NCBI RefSeq assembly: GCF_954871325.1
Contig: NC_088775.1
Location: 7,913,561-7,977,560, forward strand
Reading direction: 5' to 3'
Length of the DNA: 64,000 nt
Origin: Gordionus sp. m RMFG-2023
Taxonomy: Eukaryota > Nematomorpha > Gordioida > Chordodea > Parachordodidae
The notes beneath the pieces were generated by a model. That model had not been told where the DNA came from and did not search any database. It worked only from the letters and a program-made list of their open reading frames with translations. A program made the translations under genes and the position numbers. This document shows positions 1 to 11,541 of the stretch, piece after piece (within the stretch, counting starts at the first letter, position 1; each line of letters starts with the position of its first letter).

Positions 1-2575
1 ACACGAACTAGCTCTACAAAATATGATCTGAAAAACGATTTTTATATTTTATCTTCATAAATTTGAATTTTATAAAGATTTGGCCGCCTACTTGCTCTTC
101 TTGTTTCATTTTTTTCTGGAAAAATCTAAGTAGCTGAATGCGGTGCTTAGTATTTTAAAGAAAAAATTAATACATATATTTAGAGCTTATTTTAAAGTTA
201 TTATATCACTTAACGTCGAATCTTTAATTAAAAAGAAATAAAGAACCAAAAAATTAAGGGAATGGTATCCCTAGTAGAAACAAAAATTTAGACGAATCAG
301 AAGTGAAGCTAAAATTGACTCATATTTTTCGTTTAGACTTGATATGTAAATCGTTGCTTTTATACATTGTAACTAAATTTTTAAAATATATCTCCGAATC
401 TTTTAAAATAAAAATATCCAAGTTTTTTTCGAATCTGATTTACTTCGACGACATAATTACCACACTCAGTACATATATTTTTATTCGTATAATTTTATAT
501 AAGCTTATTTATCTTGTAATAAAAAAATAATTTAATTCGTAATTTTATACCTATTTTTTTTGTATACGATATTTATTTTTAAATGTTATCAACAATTTTT
601 AATAAATCCTTGTTTTCAAGAACAAGTTCTTGAAAATTTTTAATATATTATCTTTCAGACCGTGTTCCTGGTTTTATTCTGTTTTAGCCGTCTAATTTAG
701 CTCCACTCTAGTAAGCCTTAAAAGTAAGAGGCTAATCTAGATTTAAGTAGGTTAGAGTTGTCATTGTGACTCTTTCCAAATAAAACGTTTATTAATGTCC
801 AAAATAGGGTGTCCTTAATTTTTTCAAGTTTTTATGATTTCCTTCAAAAAGAAAATTATAGGGATATATTATCCGATAAAGTAGTTTTAAAAAAACGCGC
901 ATGTTAACATAATTAAAGAATTCTCGTTTGCCATATAAAATGAGACCTTAATAAAATTAACTCAAAAATATTTTTAAAAATTCAGAAATTAATATTATAT
1001 TATAATATTATATTACTTAGATATAATTTTTATTTTCTAAACTATAATAATAATATTGAATTTGATGCAATAACTATAATAAATCGCTAAATATTTGAAT
1101 ATTTCAATTTCCCAAACCCCATCTTATTTTAATCTTAAAAATATATTCATTTATACTAGTAATATCAGATGTTTTTAACAAGAAAATCTAAATATTGCTA
1201 AAAAAAGTAAAGAAAAGGCTTCTTAGATTATTTCAGAAAGCTGTGGCAAATGCCAAAAATATTTTCCAAGTCATCTTTAATAAAGTTTGGGTGATAAACC
1301 AAAAATTAAAATTGATAAACATAGGCTTATTCAGCGATGACACGTTGGCTTTAGAATCAGTGTTTGATTATAAAGGATTTTTTTTACCGTTATTAAAAAC
1401 ATTTAGGATGTGTTCTTCTTGGTCGGCTTAATATCCGGTTATTTAGTGGTCTTATGACTTTGAGTAAGTATCGCCTAAATAAAGGCAAAAGAGAAAATTT
1501 AAAAAAATAATGATAATAAAAAAATACGAAATATAATGCCAACAAATACTTAAAATAAACCAAAATAGGTTCTTTTATATAAATTTTGTATTTACAAGGT
1601 AAAATAACAAAAAATTAAACTTTTTATTACTAACTCCTTGTTAAGAGTTAATTAACACCAAATGTGTTGCACAATATAAAAGTGGTTCCATATGAAATAC
1701 GGCGAACCTATCTTCATTATATATATACTATTTTTTATTCCTTAAATCTTTTTGCATTATAGATTATATGAGAGAAAGAAACTTAAATAGATATCCTAAC
1801 TTATGAATTGATTTCTAAACTAAAGATAAATATTAATTAATTTTAAATATCTAAAATAACAATTGCAATTATGCTGGCAATTTTTTTTATATAAGAATAA
1901 AGCCCTTTCAAAAACTAATACCATCTATCATACATTTATTTATCGATGTACCAAAATTAATTAACTAGGAATATATGTAAAAATAGCTTAGATAACAAAG
2001 AAAAACTTGATGAATTTTGAAATAATTTTGATTTTTTTCTATTCTTTTAAATTTTTAAATATCTTTTGCTTAAATCTTCATTTGTTTAATTTTAATATCA
2101 TATAAATTGTCTAATAAAGATTTCTAAACTTTATAATTAATTAGTGATATTTCAGGAATATCGAATATTAGATATTTCTACTTATGTAATTAAATGCAAT
2201 ATTTTAAATAAATATATTTAATTTTAATTGCTTTTCTAGGTTTCTTAAAGGTTTTCTTTGCTCTATATATTTGTGCCTAATATTATTGATATTTTCCTTT
2301 ATTTATAATTGTCACATAATTAAGATTTATAAACTTAAGAATAGTAATAGTTATTCATAAGAGTTTTAATTTAGAGATATTAATAACTATTATTAAAAGT
2401 TTAAATTGAGGAATATTTATAATTATTTAAAACTGAAGAATTTTAATAATTATTGAGACTTTAGACAAGGATCATGAACATTTTTTGATTTTTTCTACAA
2501 TTTGTAATTTTAAAAATTAACGTATTATTTATAATATTTAATTACATGGTATAAGTATTGGCATTTAATATGTGG
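1..2575. other. AT-rich non-coding sequence, no gene seen
   Basis: Both strands carry only short, low-complexity open frames with no recognisable domain. The single structure I see is the direct repeat listed separately (1,704-1,806 and 2,576-2,674). Confidence 0.6.
1704..1806. repeat. Diverged direct repeat, copy 1 (partner 2,576-2,674)
   Basis: Both copies share 'aacctatcttca', a TATATACTATTTTTTA core, 'ttttgcatt', and an end resembling 'cttatg', about 870 bp apart in the same orientation. The second copy runs into the Ty3/gypsy fragment, so copy 1 may be another scrap of the same element. Confidence 0.5.
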
Positions 2576-2674
2576 AAACCTATCTTCAATATATACTATT
2601 TTTTAGTCCTTGAATCTTTTGCATTTAAGATTTTACGAGAGCATAAAACTTACATTAGATATTTTAACTTATGG
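2576..2674. repeat. Diverged direct repeat, copy 2 (partner 1,704-1,806)
   Basis: Second copy of the repeat described at 1,704. It overlaps the left side of the gypsy fossil, which suggests the repeat unit belongs to that retroelement family. Confidence 0.45.
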
Positions 2675-2925
2675 GAGCCAATCGGACACTGCTTTTCGGA
2701 ATAAAAATATTATTTTCGGTCCAATATTTGTACTTCGGACAGATCATAAGCCTTTGGAACGGTTGTTCGGGAAAAGAGGGATTTTCCCATGATGTCAAAC
2801 AATTGTCTGACTTGTTGGGCCTGTAAGATGGCCGCGTACGATTTTAAGGTGAAATACAGATCGGGTAGTGAGAATCTTATAGCTGACGCCTTATCTATAT
2901 TATACCGAATCGAAATACAAAACAA
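2610..2925 (+). mobile_element. Ty3/gypsy retrotransposon fossil: RNase H end of pol
   Basis: Translated fragments carry the classic end of a Ty3/gypsy reverse transcriptase-RNase H module: TDHKPLERLFGK, then a segment like MAAYDFKVKYRSGSENL followed by IADALS. This order matches gypsy-type pol proteins closely. No LTRs, gag, protease or integrase are recognisable nearby, so this is a short, broken and old remnant with more than one break. It is followed by hAT-derived sequence from about 2,940. Confidence 0.75.
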
Positions 2926-2959
2926 GCATTGGAATCAGCATTGCCAGGTCAAAATTTTC

Positions 2960-3300
2960 AAATTGCAGGAGAAATTTGGTATTATGCGGGAGAAATCGGA
3001 AAATTGCGGTAGAAATATAAATGCTAAAAAAAAATTTTTGCGGGTCTATCCGCCTATTATTTTTTATAATTAGTTTATATAAATACAAAGTCCGTAACTA
3101 TTTTTCAAAATAAAATAAAATCTTGTTTTATTAAAATATATATTTATAAGAAAAAACCAACGATCTTTTTTAAATATAAAAGAATGTAAACAAGATAAAA
3201 TTTTATAAAAAAAAACGATTTTAATTTTACAATTAAAAATTTATTATTTGCGAATGTCCTGCAAAACTACCGCAATTGGAAATCTACCGTGTGTGTGTAT
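2960..3300. mobile_element. hAT-family terminal-region scraps (CAGCGGGAGACT family)
   Basis: Motifs such as GCGGGAGAAAT, ATTGCGGTAGAAAT and 'gcaaaactaccgcaattgga' recur at 13,000-13,103 and 31,131-31,230, where they form the subterminal part of a hAT element. Here they are rearranged and lack a clean end. Confidence 0.4.
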
Positions 3301-3500
3301 AAGATAATAGGGATAGGCGCTTAATTAACACTTATCACGTTTAAATACATAAGGTACTTCAAAAATAAGAAATAATACAGATGCAACTACAGTTGCGGTA
3401 ATTGTAATCACTTACAGTGTTGTGATGATTTAATGAAACATTGATAATTAAATTAAAACCCATCCATATAAAATTATAATCTTTCCTAAAATAATTAAAA

Positions 3501-3800
3501 CTAGTAGAAAGCCCGTCAAAAATGACGGGGAATGAGATTCATTTTTTTACGATAGATGTCATGCCAGGTCCAAGCTCACAATATTAGGAAGAAAAATTAT
3601 TAAAGTTTATCAAGCCCAGCTCAACCCTTAATAATTTGTAAAAGATATTCCCATGTCAGGTGCAAGCTAATATTAATTTTGAGGTTCCAAGCCCAGTCGT
3701 ATCCAATATAATTTTGAAAATTTTTTCCCACCTCAGAGATAGTTAAATTTTTAATTGATTTATCATCACATGAAGGGGAAATATCTGATTTACCAATTAG
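3501..3800 (-). mobile_element. Helitron-like 3' end, copy 1
   Basis: Read on the - strand, a perfect 7-bp stem (CCCGTCA, 4-nt loop, TGACGGG; 3,512-3,529) is followed after 7 nt by CTAG (3,504-3,501) and then T. A short hairpin about 10 nt before a terminal CTRR, inserted next to T, is the known 3' signature of Helitrons. About 300 bp upstream of the hairpin match 6,968-7,630 in inverted orientation. No Rep/helicase gene is present, so this would be a non-autonomous copy. A chance hairpin in some other repeat is the alternative. Confidence 0.4.
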
Positions 3801-5847
3801 TTTAAGATGTAAAAAAAACATGTGAATTCCGTATTAAGGGAAACTAGGAAGGCCTGGGCAAACCACTTATTAGAGAATCATGACAAATAAAATAAAATAA
3901 CCGATTTGGTAATATGATCAATTAAAATTATATATAAAAAATAAATTGTTGTTTATTATAAACTTTTCGGATAAATTTAATGTATGTCTTGCATTTCCCA
4001 AATTATTTATATTTTATGTTAAGTAAAAAAAAAATGCTATCTACTTAAATTACAAAAATGCCATTAAACACTAATGAAACTTATATGCAAATTATATATA
4101 TATTTTTTTTAAGAAAATATTTTTTATTGACATATAAATTTAGGCTAATTTTTTTTAAAAATAATGAGGAATAATTATTATGTTGTGTATTTGAAAAAAT
4201 TAAAAGCAAATCCTTGTTGACATTTTATTTTTGATGGAAAAAGCGACAAAATAAATCTGGAAGGTCGTCTGGAGAGGAAATAATTAATGTACAATTTCAT
4301 ATCATTTAGGGTTGTAGATGAAGTAATGACGGATTACCAAAGCAGTGTACAAATCCTGATAAAGATGAGCCATATGCCTATGCCTTGGGATACTGGTAAA
4401 AGAAGAACGCAAAATGATATTTCTGTCAATGTCAGCATTGGTAGCCCTCTCTAAAATAGAATCATGAACGACAATGTTAACTCAACCATAAAAAGATAGT
4501 AAGAATTGTTATAAAGGCCACGACAGAACTACTGCTTATTTTCCCATTAATAAAGTTGATGAAAATTGCTGTACTACACATTCAAGTTAGAACATTCCTC
4601 TAAATAATCATTAAAGTTTTTCAGATAATCGGATAAAGTAATATTTATAATAACTCCTAGTGAAGTGAATGATAGTATGGAATTGAATGCTTATATTTGT
4701 TAAAAAATAGTGAGAGGTGGCATAAGGATTGTGGTAGTGGTGATATTTGGAGGCAACTGGGTGAAAATAAAATAAACATATAAATATAAAACATAAGATA
4801 AAAAAAAACAAATTAAACCTCCAGAGGAGTTAATTTCAAGCGTAGTTCTTTTTATTTTGGCTACCAGTAACTCTAGAATGGGCAAGGCGTTAGTTTATTC
4901 GTCATTATTTTCTTTGCATAATTTTAATAGATTCATCATGTTTTGTAGCAATGTGAGGGATTAAGGTTAGGTTAGCCTAGACAAATAAAGAAATCAGGCA
5001 AAAATATAAATAAACATTATTATTGAAGTAAAACGAACATTAAAACCTGTAAACCAGTAGATGGGTCAATAAAAGATGCATATATCTAGTAGTTGCAGGG
5101 ATATCATCAAAAAAAATTTTGGGGGAGGGGGAACTTATCGAGCCTATTATGATATTCTAAAGGTTTATTTTGCATTCTTTCATTATTAATGGCTGATATA
5201 TCAATATTTGAACAATTATAAAGAGGAAATAAAATGGGGATAGTTTTCTAAAGTAAAAAAAAATAATTCTCAACTTAATTTTATAAGGTAGTAATAAAAT
5301 AAAATACCATTCGGAGAGATCAATTGGCAAGCTTAAAAAAATAGGAATCTTGTGAATAAGTATAGAATAATTTAAATAATATATAAATACTGTATTATGT
5401 ATTTTTTTTGGAATAAATATAAAATCAATTAAAATAGAAAACCCCGTTTAGTATTTTTTATTAAAAGAATAAAAAGGAGAATTGTTAAAAAAGGTAGGAA
5501 CCAAGAATAAATATATAATTTTAATTGAATAAAAATAAATATTGTAATATATAATGTATTTAGAATAAATATAAAATCATATATAAAAATAATAATAACA
5601 AAAATAATGTACTATGTATATTTTTTGAGCATTATACAAAATAATCAGCAGGAATAATAGAGCAATGGTGGATCCGACAAAATGGTAAGCTTTTAAAAAA
5701 GTAGGATCCTTAAAAATTGTTATATAAATTTAGTTAAATTTTAAAAATGTACTTTGTATAATTTTCAGTTAGACAAAATATTCATCAGAGATAAAAGCGC
5801 TTTATGTGCGGCCCGACAAAATGGATAGCCTTAAAAATACTAAAAAA
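3801..5847. other. AT-rich non-coding sequence
   Basis: I see no gene. About 50 bp at 3,838-3,890 (around 'cacttattagagaatcatga') recur in the same orientation at 6,851-6,905. Two degenerate repeats containing 'gacaaaatgg' lie at 5,640-5,840. Confidence 0.5.
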
Positions 5848-6620
5848 TTTCCAAGCATCCAAGATTTTAATAATTTAAAAAGATTTTCTCAAGCCCATTT
5901 CAATCCCTAATAATTTTGAAAACCAAGCTAATATTAATTTTCAGAAATATTTTTTAAGCCCAGTCCAACCCATAATAATTTTGAAAAAATTTTCCCAAGC
6001 CTAGAGATATTAAATTTATAATTAATGAAGGGGAAATCTCTGATTTACCAATTAGTCTACAGGAAAAATATATTTCTTTATAAAAATATAAACATAAGAC
6101 TAACATTTAACATTAAAAAATCCCAATATAGGTTCAAGCCCACAATATTTGGAAAAAATTTCCAAGTATCCAAGATCTTTAATAATTTTAAAAAAATTTC
6201 TCAAGTCCAGCTCAATTCCTAATAATTTTGAAAACCAAGCCAATATAAATATGAGATATATTTTTTAAGCCCAGTCCAACGCATAATAATTTTGAAAAAA
6301 TTTTCCCAAGCCCAAAGATATTTCTTTATAAAAATATTAACATAAGACTAACATTTAACATTAAAAAATCCCAATATAAGTTCAAGCCTACAATTGTAAA
6401 AAATTTCTAAGCATCTTAATAATTTAAAAAGATTTTCTAAAGCACATTTCAATCCCTAATAATTTTTGAAAACCAAGGCAATATTAATTTTGAGAAATAT
6501 TTTTCAAGCCCAGTCCAACCCATAATAATTTTGAAAAAATTTTCCCAAGCCTGAGATATTAAATTTATAATTAATGAATGAGAAATCTCTGATTTACCAA
6601 TTAATCAATAAGTTAACTCA
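5848..6620 (+). repeat. Degenerate tandem array, about three units of 205-330 bp
   Basis: Units begin near 5,848, 6,170 and 6,415. Each contains the same order of landmarks: 'cctaataattttgaaaacca', 'aagcccagtccaac', 'cataataattttgaaaaaat', 'tttcccaagcc'. The first two also carry 'cataagactaacatttaaca'. Unit lengths differ because of internal deletions. Nothing in the units is coding. Confidence 0.75.
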
Positions 6621-6967
6621 GTTTTGATTTCTATATAAAATATTAATAATTTGTAATATTTATTAAATAATGTATTACTTTGACAATAGGTTTTAATATG
6701 GCCTCCTACAGTTGCATTAATTTTGAATAAAATTTCCCAAGCCTAGAGATATTAAATTTATAATTAATGAATGAGAAATCTCTGATTTACCAATTAATCT
6801 ATGAATTAACTCCTAGTTATATATGCAAAAAAAACATGTTAATTGGTAATAAGGGAAACTGATAAAGCCTGGACAAAGCACTTATTAGAGAATCATGACA
6901 AATAAGGTCTGTCCTAATATTATTAAAAGAAATAAAAAATATTACCTCGTATTATTGGAGATAACTC

Positions 6968-7634
6968 CAAAAAAATTTTTTTTACATCTTAAACTAATTG
7001 GTAAATCAGATATTTCCCCTTCAGGTAATGATAAATCAATTAAAAATTTAACTATCTCCAAGGTGGGAAAAAATTTTCAAAATTATTTTGATGGTCTTTG
7101 AACCTCAAAAATAATATTAGCTTGCTCCTGACATGGGAATTAGAGATCTGCAAAATTAGGCACTGCCCGTACCCGGCCCGAGTCCGCTAATATTTTTAAA
7201 AAAATTTAGGACCGGGTCTGGTCGGACCTTAATAATTTTATTAAATATATCTAAATTTATCAATTTTATAATGAATTTTTTATGTAAAATTAAAATTTTT
7301 GATTTAATTTATTGAAACTAAACGCAATACAACATTTGTCTTTTATTTTAAGTAATTATAAAAATTAATTTCTATATTTAAATAAATTCGGGGCCGGCCG
7401 GGCTGGTATATTTTTTTAAAATAAATTTCGGGTTCGGGCCAGGCTTGAAAAATTAGGCCCGATGCAGATCACTAATGGGAATATCTTTAACAAATTATTA
7501 AGGGTTGAGCTGGGCTTGATAAACTTTTTTATAATTATATGCTTCCTAATAATGTGAGCTTGGACCTGGCATGACATCTATTGTAAAAATATAAATAAAA
7601 ATCTCATTCCCCGTCATTTTTGATGGGCTCTCTT
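6968..7634 (+). mobile_element. Helitron-like 3' end, copy 2, carrying a hAT MITE
   Basis: This is an inverted partner of 3,501-3,800. It ends with an imperfect hairpin (CCCGTCA, TTTT, TGATGGG; 7,610-7,627) but the following bases read CTCTCTTAATAA rather than a clean CTRR. The arm is split by a complete 334-bp MITE (7,141-7,474), which shows that the Helitron-like copy is older than the MITE. Confidence 0.4.
7141..7474. mobile_element. hAT MITE, GC-stutter family, with exact 8-bp TSD
   Basis: Ends TAGAGATCTGCA and TGCAGATCACTA are inverted repeats. They are flanked by the perfect 8-bp duplication ATGGGAAT (7,133-7,140 and 7,475-7,482). Inside, AT-only blocks alternate with GGCCGGGC-like blocks near both ends. 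There is no coding capacity. The 8-bp target duplication assigns it to the hAT superfamily. Confidence 0.92.
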
Positions 7635-7973
7635 AATAATTTATAATATTTAGTAAATAATGTATTACTTTGACAATTGGTTTTAATATGGCTTCCTGCA
7701 GTTGCATTAATTTTGAAAAAAATTTCCCAAGCCTAGAGATATTAAATTTATAATTAATGAATGAGAAATCTCTGATTTACCAATTAATCTATGAGTTAAC
7801 TACTAGTTGAATTTCTATATAAAAAATTACTAATTTGTGATATTTAGTAAATAATGTATTACTTTGACAATTGGTTTTAATATGGCCTCCTATAATTGCA
7901 TAGAAAACTTAAGTTACAGAATCATCTGTTTGTATAAAATAAATAAATAAAATCAATAAATAAAATTACGTAC

Positions 7974-8047
7974 CGATGACATGACGTTACGATGACATGA
8001 CGTAACGATCACATGACGTATCGATGACATGATGTCACGATGACGTA
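7974..8047 (+). repeat. 16-bp minisatellite, four units, each with TGACGT or a variant
   Basis: Four successive 16-bp units modelled on CGATGACATGACGTTA (7,974-8,037) plus a partial fifth. Three of the four contain ATGACGT, the core of CREB/ATF sites, and the fourth has ATGATGT. No promoter is evident next to it, so any regulatory role is conjecture. Confidence 0.8.
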
Positions 8048-8218
8048 GTGAGGACATCGGAAAATTATAATATAGATAACAAAAGGAATAAATAAAAGAA
8101 ATTTCAATAATGCTTTGTCTATATTTTAATTATTTTTTCATAGATTATAATTTTATATGAATGGGTTTTATAATCGTCAATATGTTTCATTAAATCATCA
8201 CAACACTGTATCTTCTAG

Positions 8219-9060
8219 TACAACGTTCACAGAAAAATGTTGGTAGAATCTTTTCCCCATAATATTTAACAACTTAATATAAATGAAAACTATACTTGTA
8301 GAAGAAAAATGAGCAAGGCTATCATCAATGTTTTAGGATCTAAATCCAGGAGGTCAATTATTCAAGATTTGAAAGATGGGCATACATATGCAATTCTAAC
8401 AGATGCATCTAATAAGGGAAATATTAAAATATTTCCCTTGATCCTCAGCTATTTCAACAAAATTAAGGTAGTTTCAATAAAACTATTAAATTTTTTCCCC
8501 TCAAATAGTAAAAAATCCAAAGACATAGCTAACCATATAATGGTAAATATAGCAGATTCGAGATTATCAATAAATTGCATGTCAGCTTTCTGATCTGATA
8601 ATGCCTCAGTGAATTTGGTAAAAACAGAGTGTATTTACAGAATTGAGACAGCACAATGTTGATTGCGATATGTTCCTAATACCCGCAATTTATAGAATTT
8701 TAAAATTTTCTAAACCTTTAAAAAAATATTTCTTAAATAAAAATTATAAAAGCTGTCCTAACATTTTGAAAATTTTTTTCAATAATGAATGGCAGAGGTA
8801 TATTTAGGAATGATTTCACATGTAGGAAATTTATTACATGCTGTTAATGTGTAGTTGCAATTAGAAGAATCTTAACAAAGATTCACAAAATTATGCTGCA
8901 GATGTGTTCATCTTTACAGTTAATAATTGACTATAAATTTTATGGCGCCATTGCTAAAACTTAATTATATTTTATTTGAGATTTAAATAATAGAATTAAA
9001 TGTTTACCGTCGTTATAGAGATATTTATAAAATTTCTGGCATGACATATTATCTATTTGT
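8219..9060 (+). pseudogene. hAT transposase remnant, copy 1
   Basis: An open stretch at 8,309-8,593 (94 codons) includes KIFPLILSYFNKIKVVSIKL and DIANHIMVNIADSRLS. After several in-frame stops, pieces such as HKIMLQMCSSLQL and KFYGAIAK follow to about 9,050. The same protein is found in reverse at 11,540-12,700 and 32,868-33,400, where it carries the CHILHNSC motif (- strand) typical of the hAT catalytic region. This copy lacks the N-terminal BED finger and both ends. It is decayed by stops and frameshifts. Confidence 0.7.
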
Positions 9061-9274
9061 TTAACCATTAGCTCGGCCTCTAATGTTGTTAAAGCAATCC
9101 GATTTCTCTCCTTTTCCAGGCAGTCCTCATCAGGCTAAAAATGCGCTAGAATGAGGTAAGGAGAAGACATACTCGCATATTTTTTTCCAAGCATGGGGAT
9201 TCAATGTTATTACGAAAAAATTCTACACATTTCTCCCCTGCTTTTAGACCATCTAACTAAGTATTTTGGCGAAT

Positions 9275-9610
9275 TGCAAAGAATATGGTTGGTGACGATA
9301 TGGCGCGAGGTTCGAGTCAGTAAAAATATATTTTATTAACTTTATTGACTAATTTCTTTTTCTTTTCTTGAAGTATTTATACGTTTTTATAAAATATAAA
9401 TTAGAATATAAACAAATATAAAAAATAAAATAATATAAAAAAAGTAAAGTTAAACCGAAAGTTATATAAATAAGGTTACGCAAAATAATAAGTAATATAA
9501 GTTGAATTACAAAAATAAAAAGTTAAGTTGAAAAGATAAATTTGAATTCATAAAATGTAATATAAAAATAAAATTAGATTACAAAAATATATAATTATAA
9601 TAACGCAACA
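9275..9610 (-). repeat. Left LTR (3' LTR of the element)
   Basis: 336 bp, near-identical to 11,201-11,536. The only difference I noticed is TT versus GT about 15 bases from the left boundary. Confidence 0.9.
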
Positions 9611-10879
9611 TTCTCCCTCTTCTGATAATTTCATCGGAGAAGTCATAGAGAGTTTGTTGTTCTAGAAGTTTTTCCCGTTTCGATTGTATTCGGTTTCTTC
9701 TTGGTTAGCGCATAAGTCTCAAATGTTCTCGTAGGTTTGATGAAATCGTTGAACGTTATCGTTAGCTTGATATCCTTCACATTTCTCAAATTTCATAATT
9801 AATCCAGTCGAATATTGGAATTTGGAATAAATCGGAATATATAATTTGGAATAGTTGATCAAATCAAATATATGAATAATATGCACGAATAAAATTTTGA
9901 ATTTCGGAACAATAAAATATGTAATAAGGAATGATAATTTATGTAATAAGGAATAAAATTTTAATCCAGAATAAGGAATGATAAATTATAATAATTATTA
10001 TATTATTTTTAAGTTAATCATAGCGTTTTATACTTTTAGCGTTTTATGCGTTTTATATTTTTAGCGTTTTATATTTTTTGCGTTTTACATTTTTTAGCAT
10101 TTCATATTTTATAAGCGTTTAATTTTTCGTGTTTTAGTGTTTAATTAATTTTTGTTTATTTTCTATCTCCCAGGTTAAAATATGCAAATAATATATTATT
10201 CACATTTCCCTCTCTTTAAATAAAATTTTAAATTTCACACCCTAATTTTAATTCAAAAAAAAAAATTCTTCATAAGATAGTTTTGAAAATTCACCACATA
10301 ATTTAAATATATTTTTCTAAAATGAATGTTTTTTTACATAACTTTTTGTCTTCAAAGCTTTTAATTTCAAAAACTTTTTATCATATTAAGTATTACTTAT
10401 AAGGGTTATTTGAATCAATCATGTGATTTAAAAATTACATTTTAACATATTTAAAATTAAGTTTTATCTTCTTGTTTAGGATTTTTAATGGTTTATTTTT
10501 AATTATATTTAAGAATTCATCTTTAGGTTTTGTTAATTAACAACAATTCGTCATCATTCAAGAAATCAAAAAATATCAATATTATCCATTATGATTTTAC
10601 ATTTTAGTAATTTTAAAAATTTATAACATGCCTTTATCCTGGCATAAAATTTTAATTTTTAATAACTTTTCTTCTTACGTGGATTAGAATAATAAGTAAT
10701 CATCATTGGTCTCACAAAATAGAATTCATAACCTATCGTTCAACTTCCATATCAGTTCTTCCTAGGTTGTCACATTAGGTTAGGTGCTGGCTATTATATT
10801 CCAGTCCAACATCCAGAGCCGGGACACCATAAAGAAAGAAGCTTTTTGCATGAAAGAACGTACTAAGGTTTGATTCTTG

Positions 10880-11170
10880 GTCATCTCAGTAGTTTAGGTA
10901 GTCACAATAGATAAGGTAGTCATAACATCACAATAGATAAGGTAGTCATAATAGGTAGTCATCTCCATAGGTTAAGCAATCAACACAATAGATAGTCATA
11001 TAAATAGAGTCATCTCAATGGATTAAGCAATCATCACAATAGGTAGTCATATAAATAGAGTCATCTCAATGGATTAAACAATCGTCACAATAGGTAGTCA
11101 TAGAGTCATCTCAATGGATTAAGCAATCGTCATAGATTAGATGGTCATCTCAGCAGATTAGGTAGTCATC
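10880..11170. repeat. Tandem repeats in the leader of the LTR element
   Basis: Repeated phrases 'aggtagtcat' and 'gagtcatctcaatggatta' recur with a period of about 60 bp, becoming irregular at both ends. They lie just downstream of the primer-binding site in the element's orientation, in the usual leader position. Confidence 0.75.
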
Positions 11171-11200
11171 TTTTTCTAGTCCACCACCCAAAGGGCACCA

Positions 11201-11536
11201 TGCAAAGAATATGGGTGGTGACGATATGGCGCGAGGTTCGAGTCAGTAAAAATATATTTTATTAACTTTATTGACTAATTTCTTTTTCTTTTCTTGAAGT
11301 ATTTATACGTTTTTATAAAATATAAATTAGAATATAAACAAATATAAAAAATAAAATAATATAAAAAAAGTAAAGTTAAACCGAAAGTTATATAAATAAG
11401 GTTACGCAAAATAATAAGTAATATAAGTTGAATTACAAAAATAAAAAGTTAAGTTGAAAAGATAAATTTGAATTCATAAAATGTAATATAAAAATAAAAT
11501 TAGATTACAAAAATATATAATTATAATAACGCAACA
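11201..11536 (-). repeat. Right LTR (5' LTR of the element)
   Basis: 336 bp partner of the left LTR. The primer-binding site abuts it at 11,200 on the - strand and the CGAAT duplication follows it. Confidence 0.9.
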
Positions 11537-11541
11537 CGAAT

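Larger units (their letters stand above)
6640..7905 (+). repeat. Second repeat block, three partial units, interrupted by an insertion
   Basis: Units at about 6,640-6,830, 7,633-7,806 and 7,812-7,905 share 'aaataatgtattactttgac', 'ggttttaatatgg', 'cctagagatattaaattta' and 'tctctgatttaccaattaat'. Between the first and second unit lies the 6,830-7,632 block with the Helitron-like arm and a hAT MITE. Confidence 0.65.
9275..11536 (-). mobile_element. Young non-autonomous LTR retrotransposon (2.26 kb) with 5-bp TSD
   Basis: Two 336-bp LTRs (9,275-9,610 and 11,201-11,536), starting TG and ending CA as read on the + strand, are nearly identical. They are flanked by CGAAT on both sides (9,270-9,274 and 11,537-11,541). 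Orientation is -: next to the right LTR the - strand reads TGGTGCCCTTTGGG, a tRNA primer-binding site, and next to the left LTR lies the purine tract AGAAGAGGGAGAA. The 1.59 kb interior has no gag or pol, so mobilisation would need a relative's proteins. It looks structurally whole. LTR identity implies a recent insertion. The TGTTGCG LTR start and 5-bp TSD fit BEL/Pao or Copia kin, but the family is not settled. Confidence 0.9.

Noticed and set aside
10880-11170. Regularly spaced repeats resembling a CRISPR array
   Set aside because: Units are irregular, spacers are not unique, and the array lies in the leader of an LTR element in a eukaryotic genome.
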